Below, piece after piece: positions 1 through 8,487 of a DNA stretch of 64,000 nt. Origin of the DNA: Pseudochryseolinea flava (GTDB taxonomy: Bacteria; Bacteroidota; Bacteroidia; Cytophagales; Cyclobacteriaceae); contig NZ_QMFY01000008.1 in the NCBI RefSeq assembly GCF_003286915.1, forward strand, positions 186,001-250,000, in the 5' to 3' direction. The position numbers were made by a program, and so were the translations under genes. Positions within the stretch are counted from its first letter, which is position 1. Every line of letters starts with the position of its first letter. The notes beneath the pieces are model-generated. The model was not told the origin of the DNA. It saw only the letters and a list, made by a program, of their open reading frames with translations, and did no database searches.

Positions 1-14
1 ACAACGTACGCCAT
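1..14 (-). CDS. cydB: Probable first codons of cydB (cut by window edge)
   Basis: An ATG on the minus strand three bases after the cydA stop opens a frame reading Met-Ala-Tyr-Val-Val before the window ends. Known context: cydB normally follows cydA directly and encodes subunit II of cytochrome bd quinol oxidase. Only four to five codons are visible, so the call rests on position and spacing. Confidence 0.5.
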
Positions 15-17
15 AGG

Positions 18-1343
18 CTAATGATTTGATTTGTCTTCGGGTTGATCGTAAAGCAATGGAACCATTTTGATCTGCCTGTTCAATAGAAAGATTACCACCA
101 CTGTAAGCGACAGATAAATTGCTGTGAAAATGTAAAACGAGTAGGCAATGCCCGGCATCGGTGTAACGGCATCAGCGGTGCGCATCACGTTGTGAATGAT
201 CCAAGGTTGTCGACCCACTTCCGTAACTGTCCACCCGGCTTCAACGGCAATGAATCCCAATGGCGTGGCTAGTGCAAAGAGCTTGACAAACCAGCGCCTG
301 TCGAGCCATTGTTTCTTCCAGTAGCTCAAAAAGAAAATAACGGCGAGGAGCATCATGAACATACCAATGCCTACCATAATCTGAAACGCGAAGTGTGTAA
401 CCAATACGGGCGGTCTATCTTCTTTCGCAAATTTGTCGAGACCTGTCACTTCTTGATCAAAATCACCGTGCGCCAGAAAACTTAACATGCCGGGGAGCTC
501 AATCGCATAATCGATTGTTTCCGTTTCTTCATTTGGAATACCGCCAATAATAAGCGGAGCTTTCTCACTTGTATGAAAGTGTGCTTCCATAGCCGCGAGC
601 TTCGCGGGTTGTCGTACGGCGATGTCTTTCGCAGATAGATCACCACTAATCGGTTGAAGCAAAGCGGCAATCGTTCCGAATGAAGCTGCAATCTTGAAAG
701 CGCGTGTGTGGAAGTCTACATTCTTTTTCTTCAGAATCATAAACGCGTGAACACCAGCAACGGCAAAACCAGTGGCTGCGATCGCGGCAAGCGTCATGTG
801 TATGGATTGAAAGAGCCAGGCATCGTTAAACATCGCCGCGATGGGATCGATGTTTGAGTATGTACCATTGTCGAAATCAAATCCAGCGGGGCTATTCATC
901 CAAGCATTTGCCGACACAACAAGTATACCCGAGGCAAGTCCGCTGACACCCACAACCACGCCTGTAAACCAATGGAACCACGGATTGAAGCGATTCCATC
1001 CATAAAGATAAAATCCGAGTGCGATGGCCTCTATAAAGAAGGCAGTACCTTCAAGCGAAAAGGGCATCCCGAAAATTGGCCCTGCGTGTTTCATGAATTC
1101 TGGCCACAGCAGGCCGAGCTCAAAAGAAAGCATAGTACCCGATACGGCGCCAGTCGCAAAGAAAATCGCGACGCCTTTACTCCAAGCTTTGGTAAGCTGT
1201 CGATAACGGTCGTCTTTCGACTTTATCCATTTGTAATGGGAGACAGCCATGAAGAATGGCATCACCATTCCGATGCAAGCATATATAATGTGAAACCCAA
1301 GCGACAATGCCATCTGCGATCGGGCAGCGAGAAAATCGTCCAT
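18..1343 (-). CDS. cydA: Cytochrome bd quinol oxidase subunit I
   Basis: Encodes a 441-residue polytopic inner-membrane protein that oxidises quinol and reduces oxygen to water with subunit II. Seen: the N-terminal helix with the early haem-ligand histidine (ALSLGFHIIYA), the second helix FELGLLWPEF, and the family signature GRQPW followed by IIHNVMRTADA near the C-terminus. The periplasmic Q-loop region is short compared with the about 520-residue enterobacterial enzyme, as in the short-loop CydA class. I chose the ATG at 1343 (MDDFLAARSQ); a longer reading from 1367 would start inside the best -7 promoter match. The cydB start follows after three bases, so this is a cydAB operon. Expected role: respiration at low oxygen. 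Very sure of family. Confidence 0.96.
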   Translation of the reverse strand: MDDFLAARSQMALSLGFHIIYACIGMVMPFFMAVSHYKWIKSKDDRYRQLTKAWSKGVAIFFATGAVSGTMLSFELGLLWPEFMKHAGPIFGMPFSLEGTAFFIEAIALGFYLYGWNRFNPWFHWFTGVVVGVSGLASGILVVSANAWMNSPAGFDFDNGTYSNIDPIAAMFNDAWLFQSIHMTLAAIAATGFAVAGVHAFMILKKKNVDFHTRAFKIAASFGTIAALLQPISGDLSAKDIAVRQPAKLAAMEAHFHTSEKAPLIIGGIPNEETETIDYAIELPGMLSFLAHGDFDQEVTGLDKFAKEDRPPVLVTHFAFQIMVGIGMFMMLLAVIFFLSYWKKQWLDRRWFVKLFALATPLGFIAVEAGWTVTEVGRQPWIIHNVMRTADAVTPMPGIAYSFYIFTAIYLSLTVVVIFLLNRQIKMVPLLYDQPEDKSNH

Positions 1344-1366
1344 ACAGGCGGGGCGTTGTGATGTCA

Positions 1367-1374
1367 CAAATATA
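1367..1374 (-). promoter_or_regulatory. -7 promoter element of cydA
   Basis: The minus strand reads TATATTTG, a full match to the Bacteroidota -7 consensus TAnnTTTG, 23 bases upstream of the chosen cydA start. No convincing -33 TTTG was found at the usual 19-20 base spacing. Confidence 0.5.
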
Positions 1375-1504
1375 GAAGCGGAACTCGTTCGTGGAAGGAA
1401 TATTTAATTCAAATTTCGATCGATTCGGAAATTTCTACGCCAACGTTCACAATACTTTTCGGTGGCATGAGAATATTAACCTCCAACGATTGAAAAATGT
1501 GTTT

Positions 1505-1951
1505 ATGAAAACCATCGAAAAGGATTTAATTGCACGTTCGACAATCACCATTCAGGCACCTGTTGAACGCGTATGGGAAGCGTTGGTAACACCCGCGCTC
1601 GTGAAACAATACCTGCACGGAACGGATGTTGAATCGGATTGGAAAGTAGGAAGTAGTGTAATCTTCAGAGGCGAATGGAAGGGGAAGTCGTATGAAGACA
1701 AAGGTGAGATTAAAGCAATCGAAAAAAACAAAAGATTGCAATATTCATTCTGGAGTTCGCTCGCGGGAAAAGAAGATAGTCCAGCAAATTACGTGATGGT
1801 AACTTACGACTTACTTCCCACGGCACGCGGCACTGAACTTACCATTTCTGCCGATGATCCCAATGCCGACGAACAAACTAAGAAGCACATGGAGCAGAAC
1901 TGGGATATGGTTTTGCAGTCGTTACAGAAACTTCTCGAGGCGACCACATAA
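1505..1951 (+). CDS. SRPBCC/AHSA1-type ligand-binding protein
   Basis: A 148-residue soluble protein of the START/Bet v1-like superfamily. Seen: the typical opening of AHSA1-like proteins (STITIQAPVERVWEALVTP), then WKVGSSVIFRGEWKGKSYEDKGEI and a late hydrophobic helix WDMVLQSLQKLLE. The family binds hydrophobic ligands or acts as a co-chaperone-like fold; no substrate can be predicted. An upstream in-frame start at 1391 exists, but the conserved fold begins only after the Met at 1505. It converges on the FKBP gene with a shared terminator between. A second relative lies at 11301-11687. Confidence 0.85.
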   Translation: MKTIEKDLIARSTITIQAPVERVWEALVTPALVKQYLHGTDVESDWKVGSSVIFRGEWKGKSYEDKGEIKAIEKNKRLQYSFWSSLAGKEDSPANYVMVTYDLLPTARGTELTISADDPNADEQTKKHMEQNWDMVLQSLQKLLEATT

Positions 1952-1990
1952 AAAAAAGAGGCTGTTTCATCATTTGAAACAGCCTCCTGT
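1951..1990. terminator. Bidirectional intrinsic terminator
   Basis: A perfect 12-bp stem (gaggctgtttca at 1958-1969 with its complement at 1975-1986) and a five-base loop sit between two convergent genes. A run of A on the left serves as the U-tract for the minus-strand FKBP gene. Confidence 0.85.
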
Positions 1991-2007
1991 TATTTCAACG
2001 AGAAGGA

Positions 2008-2739
2008 TTAATTCACTTTGATCAACTCTACTTCGAAGACCAACACGGAGAATGGTGGAATATCTTGTCCCGCACCACGCTCGCCGTAACCAAGTTCCGA
2101 TGGAATAGTTAACAAGAATTTATCACCTTCTTTCATCAGCTGAAGCGCTTCAGTCCAACCTGGAATAACTTGCGATACACCAAAGGTAGCCGGCTCATTT
2201 CTTTCCACAGAACTATCGAATACTTTTCCATCGATGAGTTTGCCGGTGTAATGTACCGTCACTTGATCATTTGGTCCTGGCTTTTTGCCCTTTCCACTTT
2301 GTAATACTTGATACTGCAAACCAGTGGCTGTTACTTGTACACCAGCCTTTGTCTTGTTTGTTTCTAGGTATACTTTACCTGCTTCTGCAAGCTTAGCATT
2401 TCTTTTTTCTGCTTGTCCACGCATATATTCTTGTACGATTGTCATTGATTCTTCTTGTGTCATTTTAAGTGTCTTGCTTTGGAAGACATCTTTGATCGCG
2501 ATGTTGAGCGTCTCGATGTCGAGTGAGTCGCCGCCTTGAGGCTTCAGGTTTTCGGCGATTAGTACACCAAGACCATAGCTTGCTTTCTTATGCTTGTCTG
2601 TAAGTTCTGCTTCTTTCGGTTTTTTAAGTTGTTCAATCTCTGTTTTTAACGAAGCGACTTGAGCAGCCAACTCCTTTTTTGATTGCGCTCCTACTGATGC
2701 AACAACAAATAACATCAGCATGGAAAAAACTATTTTCAT
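2008..2739 (-). CDS. FKBP-type peptidyl-prolyl isomerase, Mip/FkpA-like
   Basis: A 243-residue secreted proline isomerase and likely periplasmic chaperone. Seen: a signal peptide (MKIVFSMLMLFVVASVGAQ), a coiled-coil stretch (about 20-45), an FKBP-N dimerisation region (about 48-125) with YGLGVLIAENLK, and a C-terminal FKBP domain (about 130-243) with VTVHYTGKLIDGKVFDSS, FGVSQVIPGWTEALQLM and PSELGYGERGAG. These are the active-pocket segments of the family, so the isomerase should be active. It is monocistronic by appearance, ending at the shared hairpin. Confidence 0.93.
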   Translation of the reverse strand: MKIVFSMLMLFVVASVGAQSKKELAAQVASLKTEIEQLKKPKEAELTDKHKKASYGLGVLIAENLKPQGGDSLDIETLNIAIKDVFQSKTLKMTQEESMTIVQEYMRGQAEKRNAKLAEAGKVYLETNKTKAGVQVTATGLQYQVLQSGKGKKPGPNDQVTVHYTGKLIDGKVFDSSVERNEPATFGVSQVIPGWTEALQLMKEGDKFLLTIPSELGYGERGAGQDIPPFSVLVFEVELIKVN

Positions 2740-2903
2740 AATGAATTCTTGTTAAGATGAACGGCAAATAACGTCAATTAGGATACAACTAACAAGTTGA
2801 AAAAAGAGTCTTAAACCGTGTGATGTGTAGCTACATCGACAATAGGATCACTTCACTTGTGACTTTCTACAATACCCGGCATTCTATGAAAAATTTAAAG
2901 TGT

Positions 2904-3410
2904 ATGGCGGAAATTAACTCGAACTCCAAACAGGCAGAACAATCGAAGGTGCGTTGTAAACGTACGTCACTTAAAATCGATATGACACCCATGGTGGATT
3001 TAGCATTCTTGCTGTTGACGTTTTTTATTTTAACCACCACGCTCAATAAACCGTTAGCGATGGACTTGAACATGCCGGAAGAACCGGATGAAAAGCACCC
3101 CGCACCGCCGGTCCCAGGTAAACGCGTACTCACGCTTATTCTCGGAAAGCAAGACAAAATTTTTTATTATGCAGGAATTAAGGATCCAAAAATTGAAGAG
3201 ACGAATTACAGTGCAGGTGGTCTGCGAAAGTTATTACTGAAAAAGAAACAGGAGGTGCATAACCTCGTCGTACTAATAAAGCCGTCTGAACAATCGCGCT
3301 ATCAAAACCTGGTGGATATGCTTGATGAGATATCGATCACCGGTATAAAGCACTATTATGTCACACCGATCACCGCTGTAGACAAAGATCTCATTGCATT
3401 AAAAAATTAA
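2904..3410 (+). CDS. ExbD/TolR-family biopolymer transport protein
   Basis: About 168 residues, anchored in the inner membrane by a single helix. Seen: a charged N-terminus, then IDMTPMVDLAFLLLTFFILTTTL (about residues 27-49), which holds the proton-relay aspartate (MVDLAF) expected in ExbD and TolR, followed by a proline-rich linker and a periplasmic domain. The family couples proton flow, with ExbB and TonB, to outer-membrane transport. No exbB or tonB is adjacent, so the partner lies elsewhere. The start is uncertain: Met at 2904 gives a family-like N-terminus; Met at 2886 is the alternative. Confidence 0.88.
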   Translation: MAEINSNSKQAEQSKVRCKRTSLKIDMTPMVDLAFLLLTFFILTTTLNKPLAMDLNMPEEPDEKHPAPPVPGKRVLTLILGKQDKIFYYAGIKDPKIEETNYSAGGLRKLLLKKKQEVHNLVVLIKPSEQSRYQNLVDMLDEISITGIKHYYVTPITAVDKDLIALKN

Positions 3411-3481
3411 CGTGCGGATGTAAACTAAAGCCTTCAAACAGACGAGTAAGTTTGTGGCATCGATTTTTCGCTGATCGCTAT

Positions 3482-3739
3482 ATGAAACAGACAGTTAGAA
3501 ATATCGAACACGAGATTTTGCACGAGGTGATGAATCTCATGGAGAAAACAGGATTTGAATCGTTCACGGCCGTCACTACCAGTGAAACGGACAGCGCTCC
3601 ATCAATGGAAGCAACGCTGGTGAACATTAAAAGCTTGAGCGCGCGCTATGATAAGCAAGATGCTGTGATACAGGTAAGGGCATTAATGGAGAAGTATAAT
3701 ATTCAGTTGGATGAATTGGTAGAAAATATCTCATCATGA
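3482..3739 (+). CDS. Small protein of unknown function
   Basis: An 85-residue, mostly helical, soluble-looking protein without a signal peptide or recognisable motif. Its stop overlaps the start of the next gene by four bases (ATGA), and it lies 71 bp after exbD on the same strand, so it is probably co-transcribed and translationally coupled. The sequence ends in an acidic helix (IQLDELVENISS). Function unknown; the coupling to a secreted protein is the only clue. Confidence 0.6.
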   Translation: MKQTVRNIEHEILHEVMNLMEKTGFESFTAVTTSETDSAPSMEATLVNIKSLSARYDKQDAVIQVRALMEKYNIQLDELVENISS

Positions 3740-4110
3740 AAATCATCCTGACAACCAGCTTGGTTTTGTTCTCTAGCGTATCGTTGCTCGCACAGCGCGA
3801 CCCAACTGTTCCAGATACCGTTGATGACCGCGTGGCGAACCAGGCTTCGTGGTACAATGATACGCTGCCGAACGACTTACCACCACATCGTGACAGTACG
3901 TTGGTCAATGTAAATAACCTTCCGCAAAAATTGAAGAAGGCTTTGTCTTCGAAAGATGAATACGGTGGTTGGGAGAAAGGAAAGATTTACTATGATCATC
4001 CTACCAAGATCTATAAGGTTCATATTGCCAATGGAAATGATGTTCGTATCTACGGCTTCACGCCCGATGGACATCCAGTTTCGTTTCGTGCTTTTAGAAA
4101 ACAATTTTAA
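3736..4110 (+). CDS. Secreted PepSY-like small protein (family copy 1)
   Basis: A 124-residue exported protein: signal peptide MKIILTTSLVLFSSVSLLAQ, then a linker and a single compact domain. The domain shows the pattern LPxxLKKAL, a GGWEKGKIYYD segment, YKVHIANGNDVRIYGF and a terminal PDGHPVSF. The same order of motifs occurs in the proteins at 4281-4715 and 53616-53930, so these are paralogues. They resemble the small periplasmic PepSY-like (BLIP-fold) proteins that are common in Bacteroidota, whose function is unknown. Start decided by the ATGA overlap with the upstream gene. Confidence 0.75.
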   Translation: MKIILTTSLVLFSSVSLLAQRDPTVPDTVDDRVANQASWYNDTLPNDLPPHRDSTLVNVNNLPQKLKKALSSKDEYGGWEKGKIYYDHPTKIYKVHIANGNDVRIYGFTPDGHPVSFRAFRKQF

Positions 4111-4280
4111 GGGCTGATGCAAACTGTTTCAGCGAAAACTGTGGACCTTTTCGTCAACTTCTCACAGAAGTGTGTAATAAATGACTAAACATCTCCTTGA
4201 ACTGGGCAAGATCGCGTGGCATTTTATTGTGTGTAGACATGATAGTTCAATTAATGATCAAACACAAAAATGAAATGCAT

Positions 4281-4715
4281 ATGAGAAAGATAGCAATGAC
4301 CTTAGCAGGTATGCTCTTCGTGGGATTAGCAGCTGCAAACGCACAAACGGATTCAACGCGCAAAACTCGTCCAGCAGAAGAGCCGATGGAACAAGTTTCG
4401 CCTACACCGTCGCAAAGTCAATATAGATCAGCAGACCGTGTTACTGTACCGGCGGATCAAGTGCCAAGCTCGCTAAGACAAACACTTCAAGGAAGTCAGT
4501 ACAAAGGTTGGGAAACCACACCGCTTTATCAAGACAGAAGATCGCAGGAGTATTATTTCGAGATGCCTGACGCCAACGGTACCACTAAGCGCATGTACCG
4601 ATTCGATAGAAATGGAAAAGCGATATCTGGCTCAGACATGTCGTCGCCGAAATCGAACGATGGTACAACACCATCTTCTACACCACAAGAACCAGGAACA
4701 CAACCAAAACCATAA
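4281..4715 (+). CDS. Secreted PepSY-like small protein (family copy 2)
   Basis: A 144-residue exported protein with signal peptide MRKIAMTLAGMLFVGLAAANAQ, a low-complexity linker rich in Pro, Ser and Thr, one PepSY-like domain (VPSSLRQTLQ, YKGWETTPLYQD, EYYFEM, RMYRFDRNGKAI) and a disordered Ser/Pro/Thr tail. Start chosen at the Met that opens the signal peptide; an in-frame ATG two codons earlier is equally possible. It lies 170 bp after copy 1 and ends in a strong terminator. Function unknown. Confidence 0.78.
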   Translation: MRKIAMTLAGMLFVGLAAANAQTDSTRKTRPAEEPMEQVSPTPSQSQYRSADRVTVPADQVPSSLRQTLQGSQYKGWETTPLYQDRRSQEYYFEMPDANGTTKRMYRFDRNGKAISGSDMSSPKSNDGTTPSSTPQEPGTQPKP

Positions 4716-4737
4716 CACATTGTTGATATGGAATGAA

Positions 4738-4764
4738 AGCCAGGTGCACGCACCTGGCTTTTTT
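4738..4764 (+). terminator. Intrinsic terminator
   Basis: A perfect 9-bp stem (agccaggtg at 4738-4746 pairing with cacctggct at 4751-4759), a four-base loop and a run of six T close the upstream small-protein gene. Confidence 0.9.
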
Positions 4765-4833
4765 AGTTACAGAAGAAAATGTTCATTCATCGAAGGCATG
4801 AGATTTTAATTGCACGTTGAAAAAATATAAACT

Positions 4834-5409
4834 ATGAAAACCTGTAATATGATTTTGACGCTTGCTTTTGTGTTTGCTGTTGCTGTATCGTGCGGCAAGA
4901 AAGCTGAAACCGATAGCAAAGAAGTAGCTGAAGAACAAAATGAAGAAAAGTTCGATGAGAAATCTGATGAGAAGACTGCAGAGTTTGTCGTGAACGCAGC
5001 TGATGCTGGTATGCTTGAAGTCCAACTTGGACAACTCGCGGCTTCGAACGGGACATCGCCACAAGTGAAGCAGTTCGGCCAGATGATGGTAGACGATCAT
5101 GCAAAAGTAAACGATGAGCTCAAGAGCACAGCAATATCAAAAAACATTACTGTGCCCAGCGCATTAAGTGAAAAAAGTCAGAAGGTGTATGATGATCTCG
5201 CCGCCAAAAAAGGTGAGGAGTTCGACAAAGAGTACATCGATCAAATGGTGAAAGACCATAAAGACGCTATCGACCTTTTTGAAAAACAAGCCAAGGATGG
5301 AAAAGACTCCGTGTTTGCAACGTGGGCACAAGGTAAAATTCCTTCGCTTCAGCATCACCTTGAAATTGCGGAAACTACTCAGAAAAATTTGAAAGAGAAG
5401 TCAAAGTAG
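4834..5409 (+). CDS. DUF4142-type lipoprotein
   Basis: A 191-residue lipoprotein: signal peptide ending in a lipobox (FAVAVSC, Cys20), an acidic Glu/Lys linker (about 25-50), then a four-helix ferritin-like DUF4142 domain (about 52-187). Seen in that domain: FVVNAADAGMLEVQLGQLAA, VKQFGQMMVDDHAKVNDEL and YIDQMVKDHKDAIDLFEKQA, the three hallmark helices with their conserved DH pairs. Members are often induced by stress; the biochemical role is not known. It is likely a single-gene unit, with terminators on both sides. Confidence 0.9.
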   Translation: MKTCNMILTLAFVFAVAVSCGKKAETDSKEVAEEQNEEKFDEKSDEKTAEFVVNAADAGMLEVQLGQLAASNGTSPQVKQFGQMMVDDHAKVNDELKSTAISKNITVPSALSEKSQKVYDDLAAKKGEEFDKEYIDQMVKDHKDAIDLFEKQAKDGKDSVFATWAQGKIPSLQHHLEIAETTQKNLKEKSK

Positions 5410-5425
5410 TATAAACACTAACATA

Positions 5426-5480
5426 AAACACCAGTCCGTGTATAATCGAATTGTAGGGGAGGGGCTGGTGTTTTTGTTTT
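5426..5480 (+). terminator. Intrinsic terminator with a long loop
   Basis: aaacaccag at 5426-5434 pairs with ctggtgttt at 5465-5473, with two more C-G pairs and one wobble inside. The loop is about 24 bases and a T-rich run follows. It closes the DUF4142-type lipoprotein gene. Confidence 0.65.
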
Positions 5481-5504
5481 TATTTTTATAGATGGGGAGA
5501 TAGC

Positions 5505-6842
5505 ATGAGCATTGATCTACGATTTGTAATTGTGACAGTAGCCATGGTTGTGATCGTGGGATGTCAACCGTCGAAGGAGCAGCGCGAAGCTGCCGCTGAC
5601 ATGGATACAACGGTTCAAACTAAATTTGAACAACAGGTGAATTTGCCCGCGCCGTACGCTACGAAATCGATGAAGAATTTTTCTAAAGTTATTGGGTGGA
5701 AAGTTGATCAATTCCCCAAAGCGCCCAATGGGTTCGTGGTGACGCGATTTGCGGATGGTTTATCGAACCCACGTTGGCTCTATGTAACGGATGCGGGCGA
5801 CGTATTGGTGGCGGAAGCAAACACCGAAGTGAAAGGCATCAAGAAGGTAGCAACGGAGTTAAGTGCAAAAGCAAAATCTCAGAATCTTGGTGAAAGTGCG
5901 AATCGCATTACGCTTTTGCGCGATGATGATAGCGATGGTAAAGCTGAAGTGAAACAAGTTTTACTAGACAAACTGAATCAACCTTTTGGTATGGTTGTGT
6001 TCCGCGATATGCTATACGTGGCGAACACGGATGGCGTTGTTCAATTTCCTTATTCCCGTGGCCATTCCAAGAAGATCACTGCGGCGGGTAAAAAGATCAT
6101 GGCGCTACCCGCAGGTGGCTACAATAACCATTGGACAAGGAATATCATTCTCAGCAGCGACAGCACTAAACTGTTTATTGCAGTAGGATCCGCAAGCAAT
6201 GTCGGCGAACATGGTATGGAGGAGGAGCGACGACGCGCGTGTATTCTTGAGGTTAATCTTGATGGCAGTAGCGAACGTATCTTTGCATCAGGGCTAAGAA
6301 ATCCAGTAGGCATAGCGTTGCATCCGGAAACGAAACGATTGTACGCAGCGGTAAACGAACGCGACGAATTGGGTGATGATCTTGTTCCAGATTATCTCAC
6401 TGTGGTGAAAGAAGGCGGCTTTTACGGGTGGCCTTATGCTTACTTCGGAAAAAATGAAGATCCCCGATTGAAAGGTGTAGAACCTAATTTGGTAGCGCAG
6501 AGCATAACGCCCGACGTTTCATTGGGATCACACACAGCTTCGCTTGGTTTAGCATTTAATGACCACAACAATTTTCCAAAACAATATTATCACGGAGCAT
6601 TCATCGGTCAACATGGTTCTTGGAATCGATCTGCATTGGTAGGATATAAAGTTGTATTTGTTCCATTTAAGAATGGTTTACCCGCTGGTCCACCAGAAGA
6701 TTTTCTTACCGGCTTTATCGCTGACCACGAGAAAGGTGAAGTATATGGCCGTCCTGTAGGAATCGCATTCTTACGTGATGGCGCGATGCTCGTTGCTGAC
6801 GATGCTTCCAATGTAATTTGGCACGTCGCCTACAAACCGTAG
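5505..6842 (+). CDS. Sorbosone/glucose dehydrogenase-like beta-propeller lipoprotein
   Basis: A 445-residue lipoprotein: short signal peptide with lipobox (MVVIVGCQP, Cys20), then a six-bladed propeller of the PQQ-dependent soluble glucose dehydrogenase/L-sorbosone dehydrogenase superfamily. Seen: FADGLSNPRWLYVTDAGDVLVAEANT, DKLNQPFGMVVFRDMLYVANTDG, ASGLRNPVGIALHPETKRLYAAVNERDELG and the late GQHGSWNRS and YGRPVGIAFLRDG segments. Members oxidise sugars or aldehydes with PQQ, but many Bacteroidota copies have no tested substrate. It lies 23 bp before an SDR gene on the same strand. Confidence 0.86.
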   Translation: MSIDLRFVIVTVAMVVIVGCQPSKEQREAAADMDTTVQTKFEQQVNLPAPYATKSMKNFSKVIGWKVDQFPKAPNGFVVTRFADGLSNPRWLYVTDAGDVLVAEANTEVKGIKKVATELSAKAKSQNLGESANRITLLRDDDSDGKAEVKQVLLDKLNQPFGMVVFRDMLYVANTDGVVQFPYSRGHSKKITAAGKKIMALPAGGYNNHWTRNIILSSDSTKLFIAVGSASNVGEHGMEEERRRACILEVNLDGSSERIFASGLRNPVGIALHPETKRLYAAVNERDELGDDLVPDYLTVVKEGGFYGWPYAYFGKNEDPRLKGVEPNLVAQSITPDVSLGSHTASLGLAFNDHNNFPKQYYHGAFIGQHGSWNRSALVGYKVVFVPFKNGLPAGPPEDFLTGFIADHEKGEVYGRPVGIAFLRDGAMLVADDASNVIWHVAYKP

Positions 6843-6865
6843 TTCAAAACACATTACAATAACAT

Positions 6866-7897
6866 ATGAAAGACAATAATTCGGCGTGGAGAAATATAGG
6901 TGCTTGGGCGTTGCTCGGTGCAGGTGCATATTTGGCGATACGTACAGTATATGATTATGTGAACCGATATCAACTGAAAGGTAAAGTGGTGTTGATTACT
7001 GGTGGATCGCGCGGACTAGGTCTTGTGCTTGCAAGAGCGCTCGCGGCAGAAGGGGCGAAGCTGGCGCTGTGCTCAAGAACAGCAAGTCAGTTAGGGCAAG
7101 CGCAACACGAGTTGGAGGCAGCAGGTGCGGAGGTCGTGACGTTTTGTGCTGATGTTTCCGAACGTGATCAAGTAAAACAACTCATCACAGATGTAGTCGA
7201 TCACTATGGACGAATAGATGTTCTCGTGAATAACGCGGGTATCATTCAGGTTGGTCCTGAAGAGGCGATGAGCATTGAGGATTACGAAGAGGCCATGAAA
7301 GTGAATTTCTGGTCTGCTTTATATGCTATTAAAGAAGTCGTTCCACATTTTAAGAAACAAGGTGAAGGACGAATCGTTAACATCACCTCTATTGGAGGCA
7401 AGATCGCTGTTCCTCATCTGTTACCCTATACAGCAAGTAAGTTTGCATTAGTCGGTTTGTCTGAAGGGTTACATGCTGAGCTTAGCAAAGACAACATCAA
7501 AGTTACGACGGTCGTACCGAACTTGATGCGCACCGGTAGCCCACGGAATGCTACCATCAAAGGTGACCATGAAGCAGAATATGCTTGGTTTAAACTTTCG
7601 GGATCATCAGCATTACTTTCAAGTAAAGCCGAAGCCGTTGCCCGTCGAATTGTGCAGGCTATTGAATATGAAGAAACAGAAGTCATCTTATCGGTCACGG
7701 CGAGAACTGCGGTGATGTTACAAGGTATAGCGCCGGGGCTTATCCCGACACTGATGAGTTTAGCTAACGCGATCCTCCCCGTGAATGTACACGGCGGTGA
7801 TCAAGCGCGTAAGGGTTATGAAGCAGAGTCTGAATGGTCTATCGGACCTGTGGGATCAAGAAGTGACAAAGCTGCGTTGTTGAATAATCAATTTTAG
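6866..7897 (+). CDS. Membrane-anchored short-chain dehydrogenase/reductase
   Basis: A 343-residue classical SDR. Seen: an N-terminal hydrophobic segment (about 9-27) suggesting a membrane anchor, the cofactor loop TGGSRGLG (45-52), the NNAG motif, and the catalytic Ser-Tyr-Lys set (NITSIGG, YTASK). After the catalytic core there is an extension of about 80 residues. Members are NAD(P)H-dependent oxidoreductases; the substrate is not predictable. It probably shares a transcript with the propeller lipoprotein 23 bp upstream. Confidence 0.9.
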   Translation: MKDNNSAWRNIGAWALLGAGAYLAIRTVYDYVNRYQLKGKVVLITGGSRGLGLVLARALAAEGAKLALCSRTASQLGQAQHELEAAGAEVVTFCADVSERDQVKQLITDVVDHYGRIDVLVNNAGIIQVGPEEAMSIEDYEEAMKVNFWSALYAIKEVVPHFKKQGEGRIVNITSIGGKIAVPHLLPYTASKFALVGLSEGLHAELSKDNIKVTTVVPNLMRTGSPRNATIKGDHEAEYAWFKLSGSSALLSSKAEAVARRIVQAIEYEETEVILSVTARTAVMLQGIAPGLIPTLMSLANAILPVNVHGGDQARKGYEAESEWSIGPVGSRSDKAALLNNQF

Positions 7898-8019
7898 CGT
7901 TAAGTTAAACGGATGAGGTGTTAATTCCCCATGTAATCGATGTAGTAACATAAAGTTTAAGGAAGGAAGTTGGCATTAAATTCATTTCTGTTGGATCAAG
8001 CACTTTAATCTTCGCTTTT

Positions 8020-8487
8020 ATGAAACAGACTTCAGGCTCACTCTCGACCATCGGCTCACTCGTACAAATCAATCACAAACGTTTAGCGCACTATAAACGC
8101 TCTGCTGATAAGGCAAAAGAAATAGAACTGAAACTTCTGTTCATGCGCTACGCTGTACAATCACAAGGATTTGTAAATGTGTTAAGTCGTTGGATGATGG
8201 AGTACGGCGGGAAGGTTGCTCAACAGGAAGAGGGAGGATTGGCATCGGCATGGTCGCGCATCAGAGAAACGTTGAACTCTGATTCTCGTAACCATTTGCT
8301 GTCAAGAGCAGAAATGATGGAAAGTGAAGTGCTAAGAATTTATAAAACGATTCTATCCCTTACGATTTTACCATCACCAGTTCTTCGTGACATTCAAAGT
8401 CAGTACGATGAACTTGAAAACACGGCAAGGGTGTTAAAGTCACGCCAGCAAGAGAAAATTGTGAGAGGGTTACAGGCTGCAGCATAA
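8020..8487 (+). CDS. PA2169/DUF2383-like four-helix protein
   Basis: A 155-residue soluble, helical protein. It reads like the PA2169/DUF2383 four-helix family: an early helix with INHKRLAHYKRSADKAKEIELK, a second with FMRYAVQSQGFVNVLSRWM, then LLSRAEMMESEVLRIYKTILS and a C-terminal helix QYDELENTARVLKSRQQEK. The family is a ferritin-like bundle without an assigned activity and often sits with stress genes. It stands alone, 122 bp after the SDR gene. Confidence 0.65.
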   Translation: MKQTSGSLSTIGSLVQINHKRLAHYKRSADKAKEIELKLLFMRYAVQSQGFVNVLSRWMMEYGGKVAQQEEGGLASAWSRIRETLNSDSRNHLLSRAEMMESEVLRIYKTILSLTILPSPVLRDIQSQYDELENTARVLKSRQQEKIVRGLQAAA

